A DNA stretch of 64,000 bases from Bin55 sp963667455 (GTDB lineage Bacteria; Pseudomonadota; Gammaproteobacteria; Pseudomonadales; Azotimanducaceae). Position numbers and translations under genes: made by a program. This document shows, one piece after another, positions 9,122-18,045 of this stretch. The notes beneath the pieces were generated by a model. The model saw only the letters and a program-made list of their open reading frames with translations, ran no database searches and was not told the DNA's origin. The DNA lies in NCBI GenBank assembly GCA_963667455.2, contig CAXXFR010000019.1, forward strand, positions 310,001 through 374,000. Direction: 5' to 3'. Every line of letters begins with the position of its first letter. Positions within the stretch are counted from its first letter, which is position 1.

Positions 9122-9784
9122 ATCGGACAGGTTTGATCGCTAAGTCAGAGCTAGGTTCAACCGGTGGACATGTAGCCGCTTGAGTTTTGCCTGAGATTTT
9201 CAAGTACTTTGATTTCAACCGTTTACGTTCCCGACTGGCCAAGTGTTTGCGTACGGTTTTGTGGACAGTCCATAAGCATAATTTGAACAAGGAGAGAGCC
9301 TACGACTGACACGATCAAGTCCCTGAAGGTGCGCAGGCGAAGACGCTTCGACGACCAGTTCAAGTGTGAGGCGTGGACGTAGCTCGCAAGGAAAGCGGTC
9401 TACCTCTGGGCCTGCGAGGAACCCTCTATCGCATTTGACTCGGCAATAGAACCCGGGTCGTTCAGCTTTCCGGAAGAGCACTGGAAAGTGTTTTCTTTCT
9501 TGCTCTCGCTACATCCTTCAAGGTTCGCCCCATCCCCTACCTTCGCGTGCCCATGACGGAAGATGGGTCGGCCGAACGATGTTGTGTTCTGGCGTGCGAA
9601 GCAGCTTTGGCAATGGGTTGCCGCACTACGAATGCTCCGCAAATTCACGCCATCAACAGCTGATCCATTGAATCTATCAGTCTTCACTCGTCAAGCGTGA
9701 GCCATGCAACTCAATCGGAAGAGTGGCTCTCACCCGCAATTAGAATTGAAGTCGGTGCAACGACGCTAACAAGGAGTTTTGATC
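9122..9784. other. intergenic with possible IS3 orfA relic
   Basis: About 660 bases with no intact gene. Around 9300-9400 the plus strand reads R-R-R-R-R-F-D-D-Q-F-K-C-E-A-W before a TAG stop, which resembles the N-terminus of IS3-family OrfA proteins. The match is short and no inverted repeats or orfB follow. The rest holds only short frames. The ribosome-binding site of the deacylase lies at 9771-9776. Confidence 0.3.
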
Positions 9785-11434
9785 GTGTCTCACGAAATAG
9801 TCATACGAGGAGGAACCGTAATCGACGGAACCGGTGCAGATCCATTTACCGCAGATGTTGCGATCGACGAGGGACTGGTCACTTCAGTCGGAAAAGTCGA
9901 CTCTCGCGGAAAACAGGAACTCGATGTCGATGGATTGACCGTCACGCCTGGGTTTATCGACCTCCACACCCACCTCGATGCACAAGTGGGTTGGGATCAA
10001 GATCTCACTCCTGTCTCTTGGCACGGTGTCACGACTGCTCTGATGGGCAATTGCGGAGTCACGTTCGCTCCGTGCAAGCCGGAAGACCGGGAGCTACTTG
10101 CACACATGATGGAGACAGTGGAAGACATTCCGCGCGATTCGATTCTGCAGGGTCTTCCTTGGGACTGGGAGGAGTACGGAGACTATCTGGATTCCATTGA
10201 ACGCTTAGGTCCGGGAATCAACATTGCGGGAATGGTAGGACATGCAGCCATTCGCTTCTACGTTATGGGTTCGCGTGCTGTGGAAGAACAATCTGATTCT
10301 GCCGAGCGTGAGCAGATGGCACAGATTGTTGCCCGCGCAATTGACCGAGGTGCTGTTGGATTCTCGACAAACAGATACTCGGGACACAAGTTGCCCGATG
10401 GTAGACCAGTTCCTGGCACATTCGCCGATGTCAAAGAGCTTGAAATCATCGGCAATGAAGTCAGCAAGCGCGGAGCTCTGTTTCAAGCAGTCGGTATCGA
10501 CTGGAAACACATGCGCCATGTCGCTGACACTTCCGGACCTCGCATGCTATTCAACTCCACACTATCTGGAGTGCGCGACGACGAGTCAGGATTGCGTCGC
10601 CGTCAAGCGGTCGACGAGCTTTCCATAGGTAGAGACATTTCAGGTGTAGCTCAGGTGCGGGGGTCAGGTGCATTGTTGGGGATGCAAGCTCTCATTCCGT
10701 TCCGCGGAGATGGCTGGTCAAAAATTCGAAAGTCAAGCCTCAAAGAAAAGGTGAAGGCGTTGAATGACGCTCAGTTTCGACAGCAACTTATTGACGAGGC
10801 TCATGAGAGCAATACGCGCTGGCTGGATCCAAACTGGGTGTACTCGCTGGGAACTGGAGAATCTCCCGATCACTCGATGGGCGATCACAACAACATTGTG
10901 AAGATGGCGGAAGCTGCAGGCGAACACTGGACAGAGACGTTTGTTCGGCTGTCCGCTGAGAGTGATTGTCGGATTCTGTTCAACATGATCGGGGAGAACC
11001 AGAACCTCAAAGCGTTGCGCGACATGTTCGACGGCGGAAGAGTGTTTCCAGGTGTAGGTGACGCCGGAGCGCACGTTACGATGGTCATGGATGCCGGATG
11101 GGCAACGTTCGTGCTGTCCCATTGGGTTCGGCAGGAAGGGCTGTTCACGCTACCAGAGGCCGTACGTCGAATGACCAGTGCATCGGCTAGGATTCTTGGA
11201 ATCTCGGATCGAGGAACCTTGAAACCAGGGATGTGTGCCGACATCAATGTGTTCGATGCCGACAAAGTCAAGGAAGCGTATCCGTATCGAGTGAATGACT
11301 TTCCAGGCGAGGCTCCTCGGCTGACTCAGCGATCGATTGGCTACAAGGCAACCTTGGTCAATGGGAAGTTCAACGTGGTTGACGGCGAACACGTTGGTGT
11401 GAGAGCAGGACGCGTCCTTCGACACGCTCAATGA
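9785..11434 (+). CDS. N-acyl-D-amino-acid deacylase / amidohydrolase
   Basis: A 549-residue cytoplasmic amidohydrolase of the D-aminoacylase group, which removes the acyl group from N-acyl-D-amino acids and related compounds. It opens with I-R-G-G-T-V-I-D-G-T-G and has the metal-binding H61-T-H63 in G-F-I-D-L-H-T-H-L-D-A. Later come G-D-A-G-A-H near residue 420 and, at the C-terminal beta-sandwich, G-M-C-A-D-I-N-V-F-D. Length fits the family. GTG 9785 is chosen because AAGGAG ends eight bases before it; TTG 9779 would be too close. It stands alone, so physiology is open; scavenging of D-amino-acid conjugates is likely. Hydantoinase-like activity cannot be excluded. Confidence 0.88.
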   Translation: MSHEIVIRGGTVIDGTGADPFTADVAIDEGLVTSVGKVDSRGKQELDVDGLTVTPGFIDLHTHLDAQVGWDQDLTPVSWHGVTTALMGNCGVTFAPCKPEDRELLAHMMETVEDIPRDSILQGLPWDWEEYGDYLDSIERLGPGINIAGMVGHAAIRFYVMGSRAVEEQSDSAEREQMAQIVARAIDRGAVGFSTNRYSGHKLPDGRPVPGTFADVKELEIIGNEVSKRGALFQAVGIDWKHMRHVADTSGPRMLFNSTLSGVRDDESGLRRRQAVDELSIGRDISGVAQVRGSGALLGMQALIPFRGDGWSKIRKSSLKEKVKALNDAQFRQQLIDEAHESNTRWLDPNWVYSLGTGESPDHSMGDHNNIVKMAEAAGEHWTETFVRLSAESDCRILFNMIGENQNLKALRDMFDGGRVFPGVGDAGAHVTMVMDAGWATFVLSHWVRQEGLFTLPEAVRRMTSASARILGISDRGTLKPGMCADINVFDADKVKEAYPYRVNDFPGEAPRLTQRSIGYKATLVNGKFNVVDGEHVGVRAGRVLRHAQ

Positions 11435-11737
11435 CAAGGGCGATCTCTCACTGAGGCATCAGCTCCCATTCAATGTGCTTTAGCTTTGAGATTAGCGTCT
11501 AAGAGCCACGGTGCATTGATCACCTGATTGACAGTGGTTGGGAATGAGTCTACGATGCTTCAGATCCTTTGAGTCTTCAAAGTTGGCGGTTTTTGTGGGC
11601 AAATTTCTAAATACTGAATTCAGCCCGTGGAAGCCGGCTGCATGGTCGGGAGACCGGAAGATAGCGTCGGTCATGGGGCTGTTCGCATTTCCATGGAGCC
11701 TGTTCTGCTTGTCTGTCGCACTTGACGTAATACCCTT
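11435..11737. other. intergenic, nothing recognised
   Basis: About 300 bases. A 76-codon frame (11538-11768, plus) contains a hydrophobic patch but has no ribosome-binding site and overlaps the next putative ORF. No RNA gene or terminator seen. Confidence 0.35.
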
Positions 11738-12067
11738 GTGGTTCGTGTGGTTAACACCCTTGTGGTAGTGGATTTGAAGACTGTCTTCGCATGTGCGACA
11801 GGATCTTTTCTACCTACAGTTGCGGTTGTTGGATGCATCGCGTATCTGTTGGGTCTTGATTGGTCGCACACTCTGGTTTTGTCCATTGCTCTTGGGCTTG
11901 GTGTTTCGCTTGGCATCTTGATCATCAGGTTGATAATCAAGCTGTCCGAACTCATGGACAACAAAACTGAGATTGCACAGTCCTTGACTTCCATTAATGT
12001 CGCAGAGTCTCTCCGGCACAGTCTCACTCGTTCCGTTGTAACACCCACGGCGAGTACGCAAGCCTGA
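11738..12067 (+). CDS. putative small membrane protein
   Basis: A frame of up to 109 codons with GTG starts at 11738 or 11768. It contains two clear hydrophobic helices joined by a short polar turn (L-L-G-L-D-W-S-H-T between them), then a polar C-terminal tail of about 35 residues. That pattern, helix-turn-helix then soluble tail, is unusual for random frames. There is no good ribosome-binding site and no family I recognise. It may be a genuine orphan or part of a decayed gene in this sparse stretch. Confidence 0.3.
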   Translation: MVRVVNTLVVVDLKTVFACATGSFLPTVAVVGCIAYLLGLDWSHTLVLSIALGLGVSLGILIIRLIIKLSELMDNKTEIAQSLTSINVAESLRHSLTRSVVTPTASTQA

Positions 12068-12167
12068 GTCTTGGCATGCTGGGATATCCGAGGCTTCTTC
12101 TCCAAAGAACTAAGAGCACCTCACCTGTTTGTTCGATCGTGCGCTTACCAGCTACGGCGTTCGAAAT

Positions 12168-12256
12168 CCCACGCATTGAGTCGCTACGAGTTTGGAACCA
12201 GTAAAGACCAGGTCGAAGGTAAGAGGAGGATTGTTCGTTCCGCAGTAGCCGCGGAG
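12168..12256 (+). pseudogene. decayed copy of the start of the gamma-CA gene
   Basis: This stretch aligns with 13021-13110, the ribosome-binding region and first codons of the gamma-carbonic-anhydrase-like gene, at about 70% identity by eye with one single-base gap. Shared blocks include GCATTGAGTC, CTACGAG, TCGAAGGT and GCAGTAG. In translation, L-S-R-Y-E-F-G-T-S-K-D-Q-V-E-G parallels S-L-Y-E-L-E-G-N-Q-V-Q-I-E-G. The similarity then fades, so only the 5' end was copied or survives. It does not encode a usable protein. Confidence 0.6.
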
Positions 12257-12353
12257 TCCGAATAAGAGCCCACGTGCCGACACCTCTTGGATTGACTTGG
12301 TAGGGTGGCCGGGCTACGATGAATCAAGTTGCTAAGTCCATTGAGGTAGGAAA

Positions 12354-12587
12354 GTGATTGGTGCCCGACGATGGAAGCAGAGAGAGTGGCCGCACGCGAG
12401 AAAACTCCGTGTGTTTCTGGTTCTCTTCGCTGTTGTGTGTTTGCTTGTCGCTACTCTTACTCTCCTTGATATCTACGGTGTTATCCCACAGTCTTCGGCT
12501 GTGCTCATGTTCACTGGCGGCGTGCTCGGCGGCATGTCCTTGAGTTTGATGTTCTTTGGAGTGATTGGGAATAAGCCGGAGCGGTAA
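12354..12587 (+). CDS. putative small two-helix membrane protein
   Basis: A 77-codon frame starting at GTG 12354 with GAGG seven bases upstream. A basic N-terminus (R-R-W-K-Q-R-E-W) leads into a hydrophobic helix (V-F-L-V-L-F-A-V-V), a short loop with D-I-Y-G-V-I-P, and a second helix rich in Gly and Leu, ending in a short basic tail. This is a coherent small inner-membrane protein with the positive charges expected inside. I do not recognise a family. Neighbours give no hint. Confidence 0.42.
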   Translation: MIGARRWKQREWPHARKLRVFLVLFAVVCLLVATLTLLDIYGVIPQSSAVLMFTGGVLGGMSLSLMFFGVIGNKPER

Positions 12588-13028
12588 GAAAGTCGTCTTC
12601 GTTCTCGTCATAGACCATCCGATCTGATGGTTCTTGGCTTTATGAATTCCGCTGATCTCTCGAGGCTTTCCTCCTTTTCCTCGCAGTCTCGGTGAGCTTA
12701 AAGGTCGGTAAGGTCATCGGCACGAGGTCTCATCGGTTAGCTAGGCGTGCGATTGCTTCTCTGAGCTGACATCGGACCGGGAACCTCAGCTATTCTGAGT
12801 GTCGCAAGGCTATTCACGCATCCATTCACCAGCCTCCACAGGCCCTGCAACACTCACATGATCGTTCGCTGACGACAATTCTCAGTAAATCCCCATCGCG
12901 GTTCAGCAACCAATGTTCGGGAGAGGCGTGATCTAGCCATGACCAGTTCTCCACCACACTAAAATCACTACACCAGTTCAGCACATTGAGCGACTGCCGG
13001 TCAAGTCTGGCAACCGAAGGCCACAGCA
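12588..13028. other. intergenic, nothing recognised
   Basis: About 440 bases upstream of the gamma-CA gene. Only short frames occur (for example 12826-13029, minus), without domains. The GAAGG ribosome-binding site of the next gene is at 13015-13019. It should hold the promoter of the gamma-CA/purT pair; no clear boxes picked out. Confidence 0.35.
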
Positions 13029-13562
13029 TTGAGTCTCTACGAGCTTGAAGGCAACCAAGTACAGATCGAAGGTGAAGTGTGGATTGCTCCGACAGCAGTA
13101 GTCGTTGGTCAGGTCACGCTAAGACACAATTCGAGCGTTTGGTGGGGAGCAGTTCTACGAGCTGACTATGACACCATCGTTGTGGGTGAAGCTTCGAACA
13201 TTCAGGAACACTCCGTTGTTCACATGGACGAAGGCTACCCCGTCACAATCGGCGATCAGGTAACTGTGGGTCATCACGTCGTTCTGCACGGTTGCACGAT
13301 TGGCAACAACAGCTTGATTGGGATCAATTCCGTTGTGATGAACGGAGTGGTAATTGGAGATGACTGTCTGATCGGTTCGAACACCTTGATCACTGAAGAC
13401 AAGCAAATTCCGCCTCGAAGTCTGGTCATCGGTTCACCGGGCAAAGTTGTCCGTAGCCTCTCCGATGAAGAAGTTGCCGAGTTAACGGATTTCTCAGATC
13501 GTTATGTCAAAAACTCGGCCCGTTACCGCAACACGCTTCAGAAACAGGCACGATCTCAGTGA
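13029..13562 (+). CDS. gamma-carbonic-anhydrase-like hexapeptide protein
   Basis: A 177-residue left-handed beta-helix protein of the YrdA/PaaY/gamma-CA group. It shows the periodic hexapeptide pattern (V-V-V-G-Q-V-T-L, I-G-N-N-S-L-I-G-I-N) and metal-site histidines in E-H-S-V-V-H and G-H-H-V-V-L-H-G-C. These trimeric proteins bind zinc or iron; many have weak or no CO2-hydrating activity and their role is often uncertain. Start is TTG 13029 with GAAGG about ten bases upstream. Its TGA overlaps the GTG of purT, so they form an operon. A decayed copy of its 5' end lies 850 bases upstream. Confidence 0.9.
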   Translation: MSLYELEGNQVQIEGEVWIAPTAVVVGQVTLRHNSSVWWGAVLRADYDTIVVGEASNIQEHSVVHMDEGYPVTIGDQVTVGHHVVLHGCTIGNNSLIGINSVVMNGVVIGDDCLIGSNTLITEDKQIPPRSLVIGSPGKVVRSLSDEEVAELTDFSDRYVKNSARYRNTLQKQARSQ

Positions 13563-14740
13563 CGAGCATTGGGACGCCACTGTCGAGTTCAGCAACCAAA
13601 GCATTGTTGCTAGGTAGCGGAGAGCTTGGCAAGGAAGTTGTCATTGAGTTGCAGCGTCTGGGTGTCGAGACGATTGCGGTTGATCGCTATTCCAATGCAC
13701 CAGCCATGCAGGTCGCGCACCGCAGTCACACCATTGACATGCTAGACGCACAGAGCCTGACTTCGCTGATCGAACAGGAACGCCCGGACCTGATCGTACC
13801 GGAGATCGAAGCTATCGCCACGCAGGCTCTGGTTGACCTCGAACACAAGGGCTTTCGAGTTATTCCTTCGGCGAATGCAGTCCACTTGACTATGAACCGC
13901 GAGGGAATACGCACTCACGTCGCGGAAGTACTCGAGGTTCCGGTTTCAAATTATCGATTTGCCAGTACGCAGGAATCCTTTCTCGAGGCCGTGGAGGAAA
14001 TCGGCACTCCCTGTGTGGTCAAACCCACGATGAGCTCGTCTGGCAAGGGACAGTCCACAGTTTCGACGCCGGCTAATGCATTGGATTCTTGGATATACGC
14101 TCAGGAAGGAGCGCGTGGTGCAGCCGAGAAAGTGATCGTCGAGGAGATGATCGACTTCGACTACGAGATCACGTTGCTTACGATCCAGCATTCGGCAGGT
14201 GTTTCGTTCTGTGAGCCGATTGGCCATCGACAAGAGAAGGGCGACTACCAGGAGTCGTGGCAGCCGCACCCAATGAATCAGAGCGTTCTTGAGCAATGCA
14301 GACAGATTGCGGCGAAAGTGACCAATTCGTTAGGTGGTTGGGGACTGTATGGCGTAGAGTTCTTCATCAGGGATGAAGAGGTTTTCTTCAGCGAGCTTAG
14401 TCCTCGACCCCACGACACCGGCATGGTCACGTTGATTAGCCAAGACCTGTCGGAGTTCGCTCTTCATGCACGGGCGATTCTTGGGTTGCCGATTCCAAGG
14501 ATCGAGCAGTTCGGGTTTGCGGCTTCAGCGGTGATCATTGTCGAAGGTGAGTCTCAGTCGGTGGTGTTCAGTAATATCGCTCACGCATTGGAAGTGCCCA
14601 ATACTCAGCTGCGTCTGTTTGGTAAGCCCGAAGTCAAAGGCGAACGTCGTATGGGAGTTGCGCTTGCTCGCGGCAACTCCATTGACGAAGCACGGTCGAA
14701 CGCAATGGAAGTTGTGAACCGGATTGAAGTCGCGCTTTAG
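13559..14740 (+). CDS. purT: formate-dependent GAR transformylase PurT
   Basis: Phosphoribosylglycinamide formyltransferase 2, 393 residues, the normal length. It uses ATP and formate to formylate GAR in the third step of purine synthesis, replacing folate-dependent PurN. ATP-grasp features are the N-terminal G-S-G-E-L-G-K-E, the V-K-P-T-M-S-S-S-G-K-G-Q loop, and E-L-S-P-R-P-H-D-T-G-M-V-T near residue 285. The start is GTG 13559, overlapping the gamma-CA stop as GTGA. The C-terminal domain with F-G-K-P-E-V-K-G-E-R-R-M-G is complete. Confidence 0.96.
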   Translation: MTSIGTPLSSSATKALLLGSGELGKEVVIELQRLGVETIAVDRYSNAPAMQVAHRSHTIDMLDAQSLTSLIEQERPDLIVPEIEAIATQALVDLEHKGFRVIPSANAVHLTMNREGIRTHVAEVLEVPVSNYRFASTQESFLEAVEEIGTPCVVKPTMSSSGKGQSTVSTPANALDSWIYAQEGARGAAEKVIVEEMIDFDYEITLLTIQHSAGVSFCEPIGHRQEKGDYQESWQPHPMNQSVLEQCRQIAAKVTNSLGGWGLYGVEFFIRDEEVFFSELSPRPHDTGMVTLISQDLSEFALHARAILGLPIPRIEQFGFAASAVIIVEGESQSVVFSNIAHALEVPNTQLRLFGKPEVKGERRMGVALARGNSIDEARSNAMEVVNRIEVAL

Positions 14741-14800
14741 GTAGCGAATGTCCAACTGCAACGAATCGTCAGACTTGTAAACGAGAAAAGGAATCAAAGA

Positions 14801-16159
14801 GTGGCCCCTCAAACTGCCGCACAGAAGGAACTCAAGCAATTCATGGTGGGGTTGCAACGACGCAACCCTCACGAGCCGGAGTTTCATCAAGCCGTCGAGG
14901 AAGTGTTGGAATCCGTGATGCCTTGGTATCTGGATCACGGCGCGTATCGCGATTCTCAGATCCTCGAACGCATTACCGAACCGGATCGAATCGTGAGTTT
15001 TCGCATAACGTGGGAGACCGACTCGGGTGAAGTTCAGGTCAATCGGGGCTGGCGAGTTCAATTCAACAATGTGATCGGACCGTACAAGGGCGGACTCCGG
15101 TTTCATCCGACTGTGAATCAGAGTGTGCTGAAGTTTCTTGGATTTGAGCAAGTCTTCAAGAACAGTCTGACTGGATTGCCGATGGGTGGAGCCAAAGGCG
15201 GTTCGAACTTCGATCCGAAGGGTAGATCCGACCGAGAAGTCATGCGATTTTGCCAGGGATTTATGAGCGAACTGCGGCGGCACATCGGTGAAGACGTGGA
15301 TATTCCTGCGGGCGACATCGGTGTAGGTAGTCGGGAGATTAGTTACCTGTTCGCCCAGTACATGCGGTTGGAGAACCGGTGGGCAGGAGTCATAACAGGC
15401 AAAGCATTGGACTACGGCGGCAGCGAGGAGCGGCGCGAAGCGACCGGATACGGCTGCGTGTATTTCTGCGAGAACATGCTGAATCACGTTGGCGATTCGT
15501 TACGCGGAAAAACCGTTGCGATCAGCGGTAGCGGAAACGTCGCGATCTATGCTTGTGAGCGCGCGATGCAAATGGGCGCAAGAGTAGTGACCCTCAGCGA
15601 TTCCAGCGGTTACGTCTATGTGAAGACGGGAATCAAGGATGATCAATTGAGATTCGTTCAGGAACTGAAAGAAGAACGTCGTGGACGAATTTCGGAGCTC
15701 GCCGACAGGTATCGCAACGTGGAGTTTCATCGAGGAGCTCGACCATGGGATGTACCTTGCACAGTTGCCATGCCCTGTGCAACGCAGAACGAACTGGATG
15801 CCAAAGATGCCAAGTCGCTCTGCAGCAATGGAACAATCGCAGTTAGTGAGGGAGCCAACATGCCGTTGACTGCAGATGCAGCGCGACTGTTCGCGGAGCG
15901 CAAGGTATTGCATGCTCCAGGAAAAGCATCCAATGCCGGCGGGGTTGCAGTGAGCGGACTTGAGCAGAGCCAAAACTCCTCGCGTATCAGTTGGCCACGA
16001 GAGGAAGTCGACCGTCGATTGCAGGAAATCATGGCCCAAATTCACCAACAGTGCATCCTGCACGGTGCGGAGATCGGGCATGTGGACTATGTGACCGGTG
16101 CAAACATTGCCGGCTTCAAGAAGGTCGCCGACACCATGGTGGCTTACGGAGTCGTCTAG
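14801..16159 (+). CDS. gdhA: NADP-type glutamate dehydrogenase
   Basis: Hexameric glutamate dehydrogenase of about 450 residues, converting 2-oxoglutarate and ammonia to glutamate. Substrate-site motifs are P-Y-K-G-G-L-R-F-H-P, L-P-M-G-G-A-K-G-G-S-N-F (catalytic Lys) and P-A-G-D-I-G-V-G-S-R-E. The dinucleotide fold carries S-G-S-G-N-V-A. Cofactor preference for NADPH is inferred from similarity to the GdhA subfamily. GTG 14801 has AAAGGAA about eight bases upstream. Sixty bases follow purT on the same strand, so co-transcription is possible. It converges on selB with only two bases between the stop codons. Confidence 0.95.
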   Translation: MAPQTAAQKELKQFMVGLQRRNPHEPEFHQAVEEVLESVMPWYLDHGAYRDSQILERITEPDRIVSFRITWETDSGEVQVNRGWRVQFNNVIGPYKGGLRFHPTVNQSVLKFLGFEQVFKNSLTGLPMGGAKGGSNFDPKGRSDREVMRFCQGFMSELRRHIGEDVDIPAGDIGVGSREISYLFAQYMRLENRWAGVITGKALDYGGSEERREATGYGCVYFCENMLNHVGDSLRGKTVAISGSGNVAIYACERAMQMGARVVTLSDSSGYVYVKTGIKDDQLRFVQELKEERRGRISELADRYRNVEFHRGARPWDVPCTVAMPCATQNELDAKDAKSLCSNGTIAVSEGANMPLTADAARLFAERKVLHAPGKASNAGGVAVSGLEQSQNSSRISWPREEVDRRLQEIMAQIHQQCILHGAEIGHVDYVTGANIAGFKKVADTMVAYGVV

Positions 16160-16161
16160 CC

Positions 16162-18045
16162 CTAGTTGTTCTCGATTCGGTCGATCGATCCGATAACAGT
16201 TCGGACATTTTCGTCACGTCTTGTGTAGCGCAGCCGATCAAAGTACTCCAGCACGTCAATCGCGATCATTCGTCCGATCCCGCTAGCATCGCGGAATTGC
16301 TTGACTGAAAACGGTCCCTCGCTCGCTAATCGTTCGACGAGCGAAGCCAAGATGCGAAGTTGCTGTTGGTTGTAGTAGCGGCGTGACGACACCTGAACAA
16401 TAAGCTTGGCCGCAACCATGCGTTTCATCTCAAATTCCAGTTGCTTGAACGGAATTCGGGTGGCTTTGGCAATGTCGCCGATTGGTGGAGGTTGACTAAC
16501 GTCGATCAGTGGCTTGATTCGCTCATAGAGTTGCTTGTTGTAAGTCGGTGCTTCGACTACATGTGACGTGAGTGCATACCTACCAGCTCGCGAGACCAGC
16601 CGTCGATCTTCCACTGCACATGCGAGCACGAACTGAATCGTGTCTCTATCCAGCTTGAACTCCGACGCGATTTGCGGAAGCGTAGGGCCGAACTGTTGCG
16701 GATGATCCTGGTGATGCCGTTGAACGGTCTGATCGACTTGCTCCGCTAGAGGCTTCAGAGACTCGCGGCTCAGTACCCGCCCTTTGACTTCTCTCAAAGA
16801 CGCTTGGTTGCCCAATTGACGTCGAGCGTCCGCATCAAGATTCCATGACTTCACAAAGTCGTCTAGGTTTAGGCATTGGCTGTTGCAAGCCAACTCAAGA
16901 GCCTTGTTGGCATCATCGCTCTCCACTAACGATTGGAGAGATTCGAGGTTCTGTACTCGTTGTGGGTTCCGCCGTCTGGACTGTGGTGCTTGGGTTCCCA
17001 GTACCAGTCCACCACCCAACGTTCGTTGGAGATCCTGGTCGCGAACGATAATCCGGTCGCCGACCGCAACATCCATTGCAGTCTGGCACTCGAGATCAAC
17101 GAGACCAGTGTCGCCAGGTGCCAGTGAAGCTGCTAGAGGAATCATTCTTGCTTGGTGGTGCGAAGTGGCGTGGTAAACGTGCACTGAAGACCAGTTGCGC
17201 ACACGCCGAGGGAAATCGTTGAGGACTTCGAGATTGATGGTCGCATGCTGAGTTCGATACACGTTTGAGGATGCTCGAAGCCAGCTTCCTCGAGGAATGT
17301 CGGCAACGGATACTCCAGACAGCTGTATTCCACAGCGGTCTCCAGACTTGGCTATAGCGGAATCCAGTCCGTTGGTCACTAGGTTGCGCACTCGGACCGG
17401 CTTGGAGGAGTGCGTTACCACCAGTTCGTCTCCAACCTGAACTTGACCGTCGAACACGGTTCCCGTTACTACAGCTCCAACACCTCGGGGAGCGAAAGAT
17501 CGGTCGATTGCGACTCGGGCGGAACGTTTCCTTACTTGCCTTTGAAATCCTGCCGCAACTTCGGACAGAGCTAGTCGAATTTGGTCGATTCCCTCTCCCG
17601 AGATGGCGGACGCTTCGATGATTCTGCATCCCTTCAGGAACGAAGAGCTGACCAATTCAGTTACTTGGTCTTGAGCAACTTCTGCTCTTGGTCGATCAAC
17701 GAGATCGACCTTGTTGAGAACCACAGTTCCTTGAGATAGACCTAGCAACTGAAGAATGTTGAGGTGTTCACGGGTTTGAGGCATCACACCGTCATCGGCG
17801 GCAACGACAAGCAGGGCGTGCTGCATGGTTGCAACACCAGCGATCATGTTGTGGATAAATCGATGGTGTCCGGGCACATCTACGAATCCGACTCGATGCC
17901 CGCTGAAGTTGTGATAGGCAAAGCCCAGATCGATTGTTAGTCCCCGCCGCTTCTCTTCTTCCAAGCGGTCGGTGTCGACTCCGGTGAGAGCTTTGACCAG
18001 AGCCGTCTTGCCGTGGTCGACGTGCCCTGCCAGCGTGACGATCAT
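16162..18045 (-). CDS. selB: selenocysteine-specific elongation factor SelB
   Basis: GTPase of 627 residues that brings Sec-tRNA to UGA codons followed by a SECIS hairpin. G1 is G-H-V-D-H-G-K-T-A at residues 7-15, G3 is D-V-P-G-H-H, and G4 is N-K-V-D. The EF-Tu-like domains are followed by a C-terminal half of winged helices that bind the mRNA hairpin (for example F-K-L-D-R-D-T-I-Q-F-V). Length matches the bacterial family. ATG 18045 overlaps the selA stop by four bases. No selenoprotein gene, selD or selC tRNA was seen in the window. Confidence 0.96.
   Translation of the reverse strand: MIVTLAGHVDHGKTALVKALTGVDTDRLEEEKRRGLTIDLGFAYHNFSGHRVGFVDVPGHHRFIHNMIAGVATMQHALLVVAADDGVMPQTREHLNILQLLGLSQGTVVLNKVDLVDRPRAEVAQDQVTELVSSSFLKGCRIIEASAISGEGIDQIRLALSEVAAGFQRQVRKRSARVAIDRSFAPRGVGAVVTGTVFDGQVQVGDELVVTHSSKPVRVRNLVTNGLDSAIAKSGDRCGIQLSGVSVADIPRGSWLRASSNVYRTQHATINLEVLNDFPRRVRNWSSVHVYHATSHHQARMIPLAASLAPGDTGLVDLECQTAMDVAVGDRIIVRDQDLQRTLGGGLVLGTQAPQSRRRNPQRVQNLESLQSLVESDDANKALELACNSQCLNLDDFVKSWNLDADARRQLGNQASLREVKGRVLSRESLKPLAEQVDQTVQRHHQDHPQQFGPTLPQIASEFKLDRDTIQFVLACAVEDRRLVSRAGRYALTSHVVEAPTYNKQLYERIKPLIDVSQPPPIGDIAKATRIPFKQLEFEMKRMVAAKLIVQVSSRRYYNQQQLRILASLVERLASEGPFSVKQFRDASGIGRMIAIDVLEYFDRLRYTRRDENVRTVIGSIDRIENN

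Noticed and set aside
14525..15487. Long minus-strand frame (320 codons) opposite purT and gdhA
   Set aside because: It lies across two well-supported genes, has no domain or ribosome-binding site, and is a shadow of their codon pattern.
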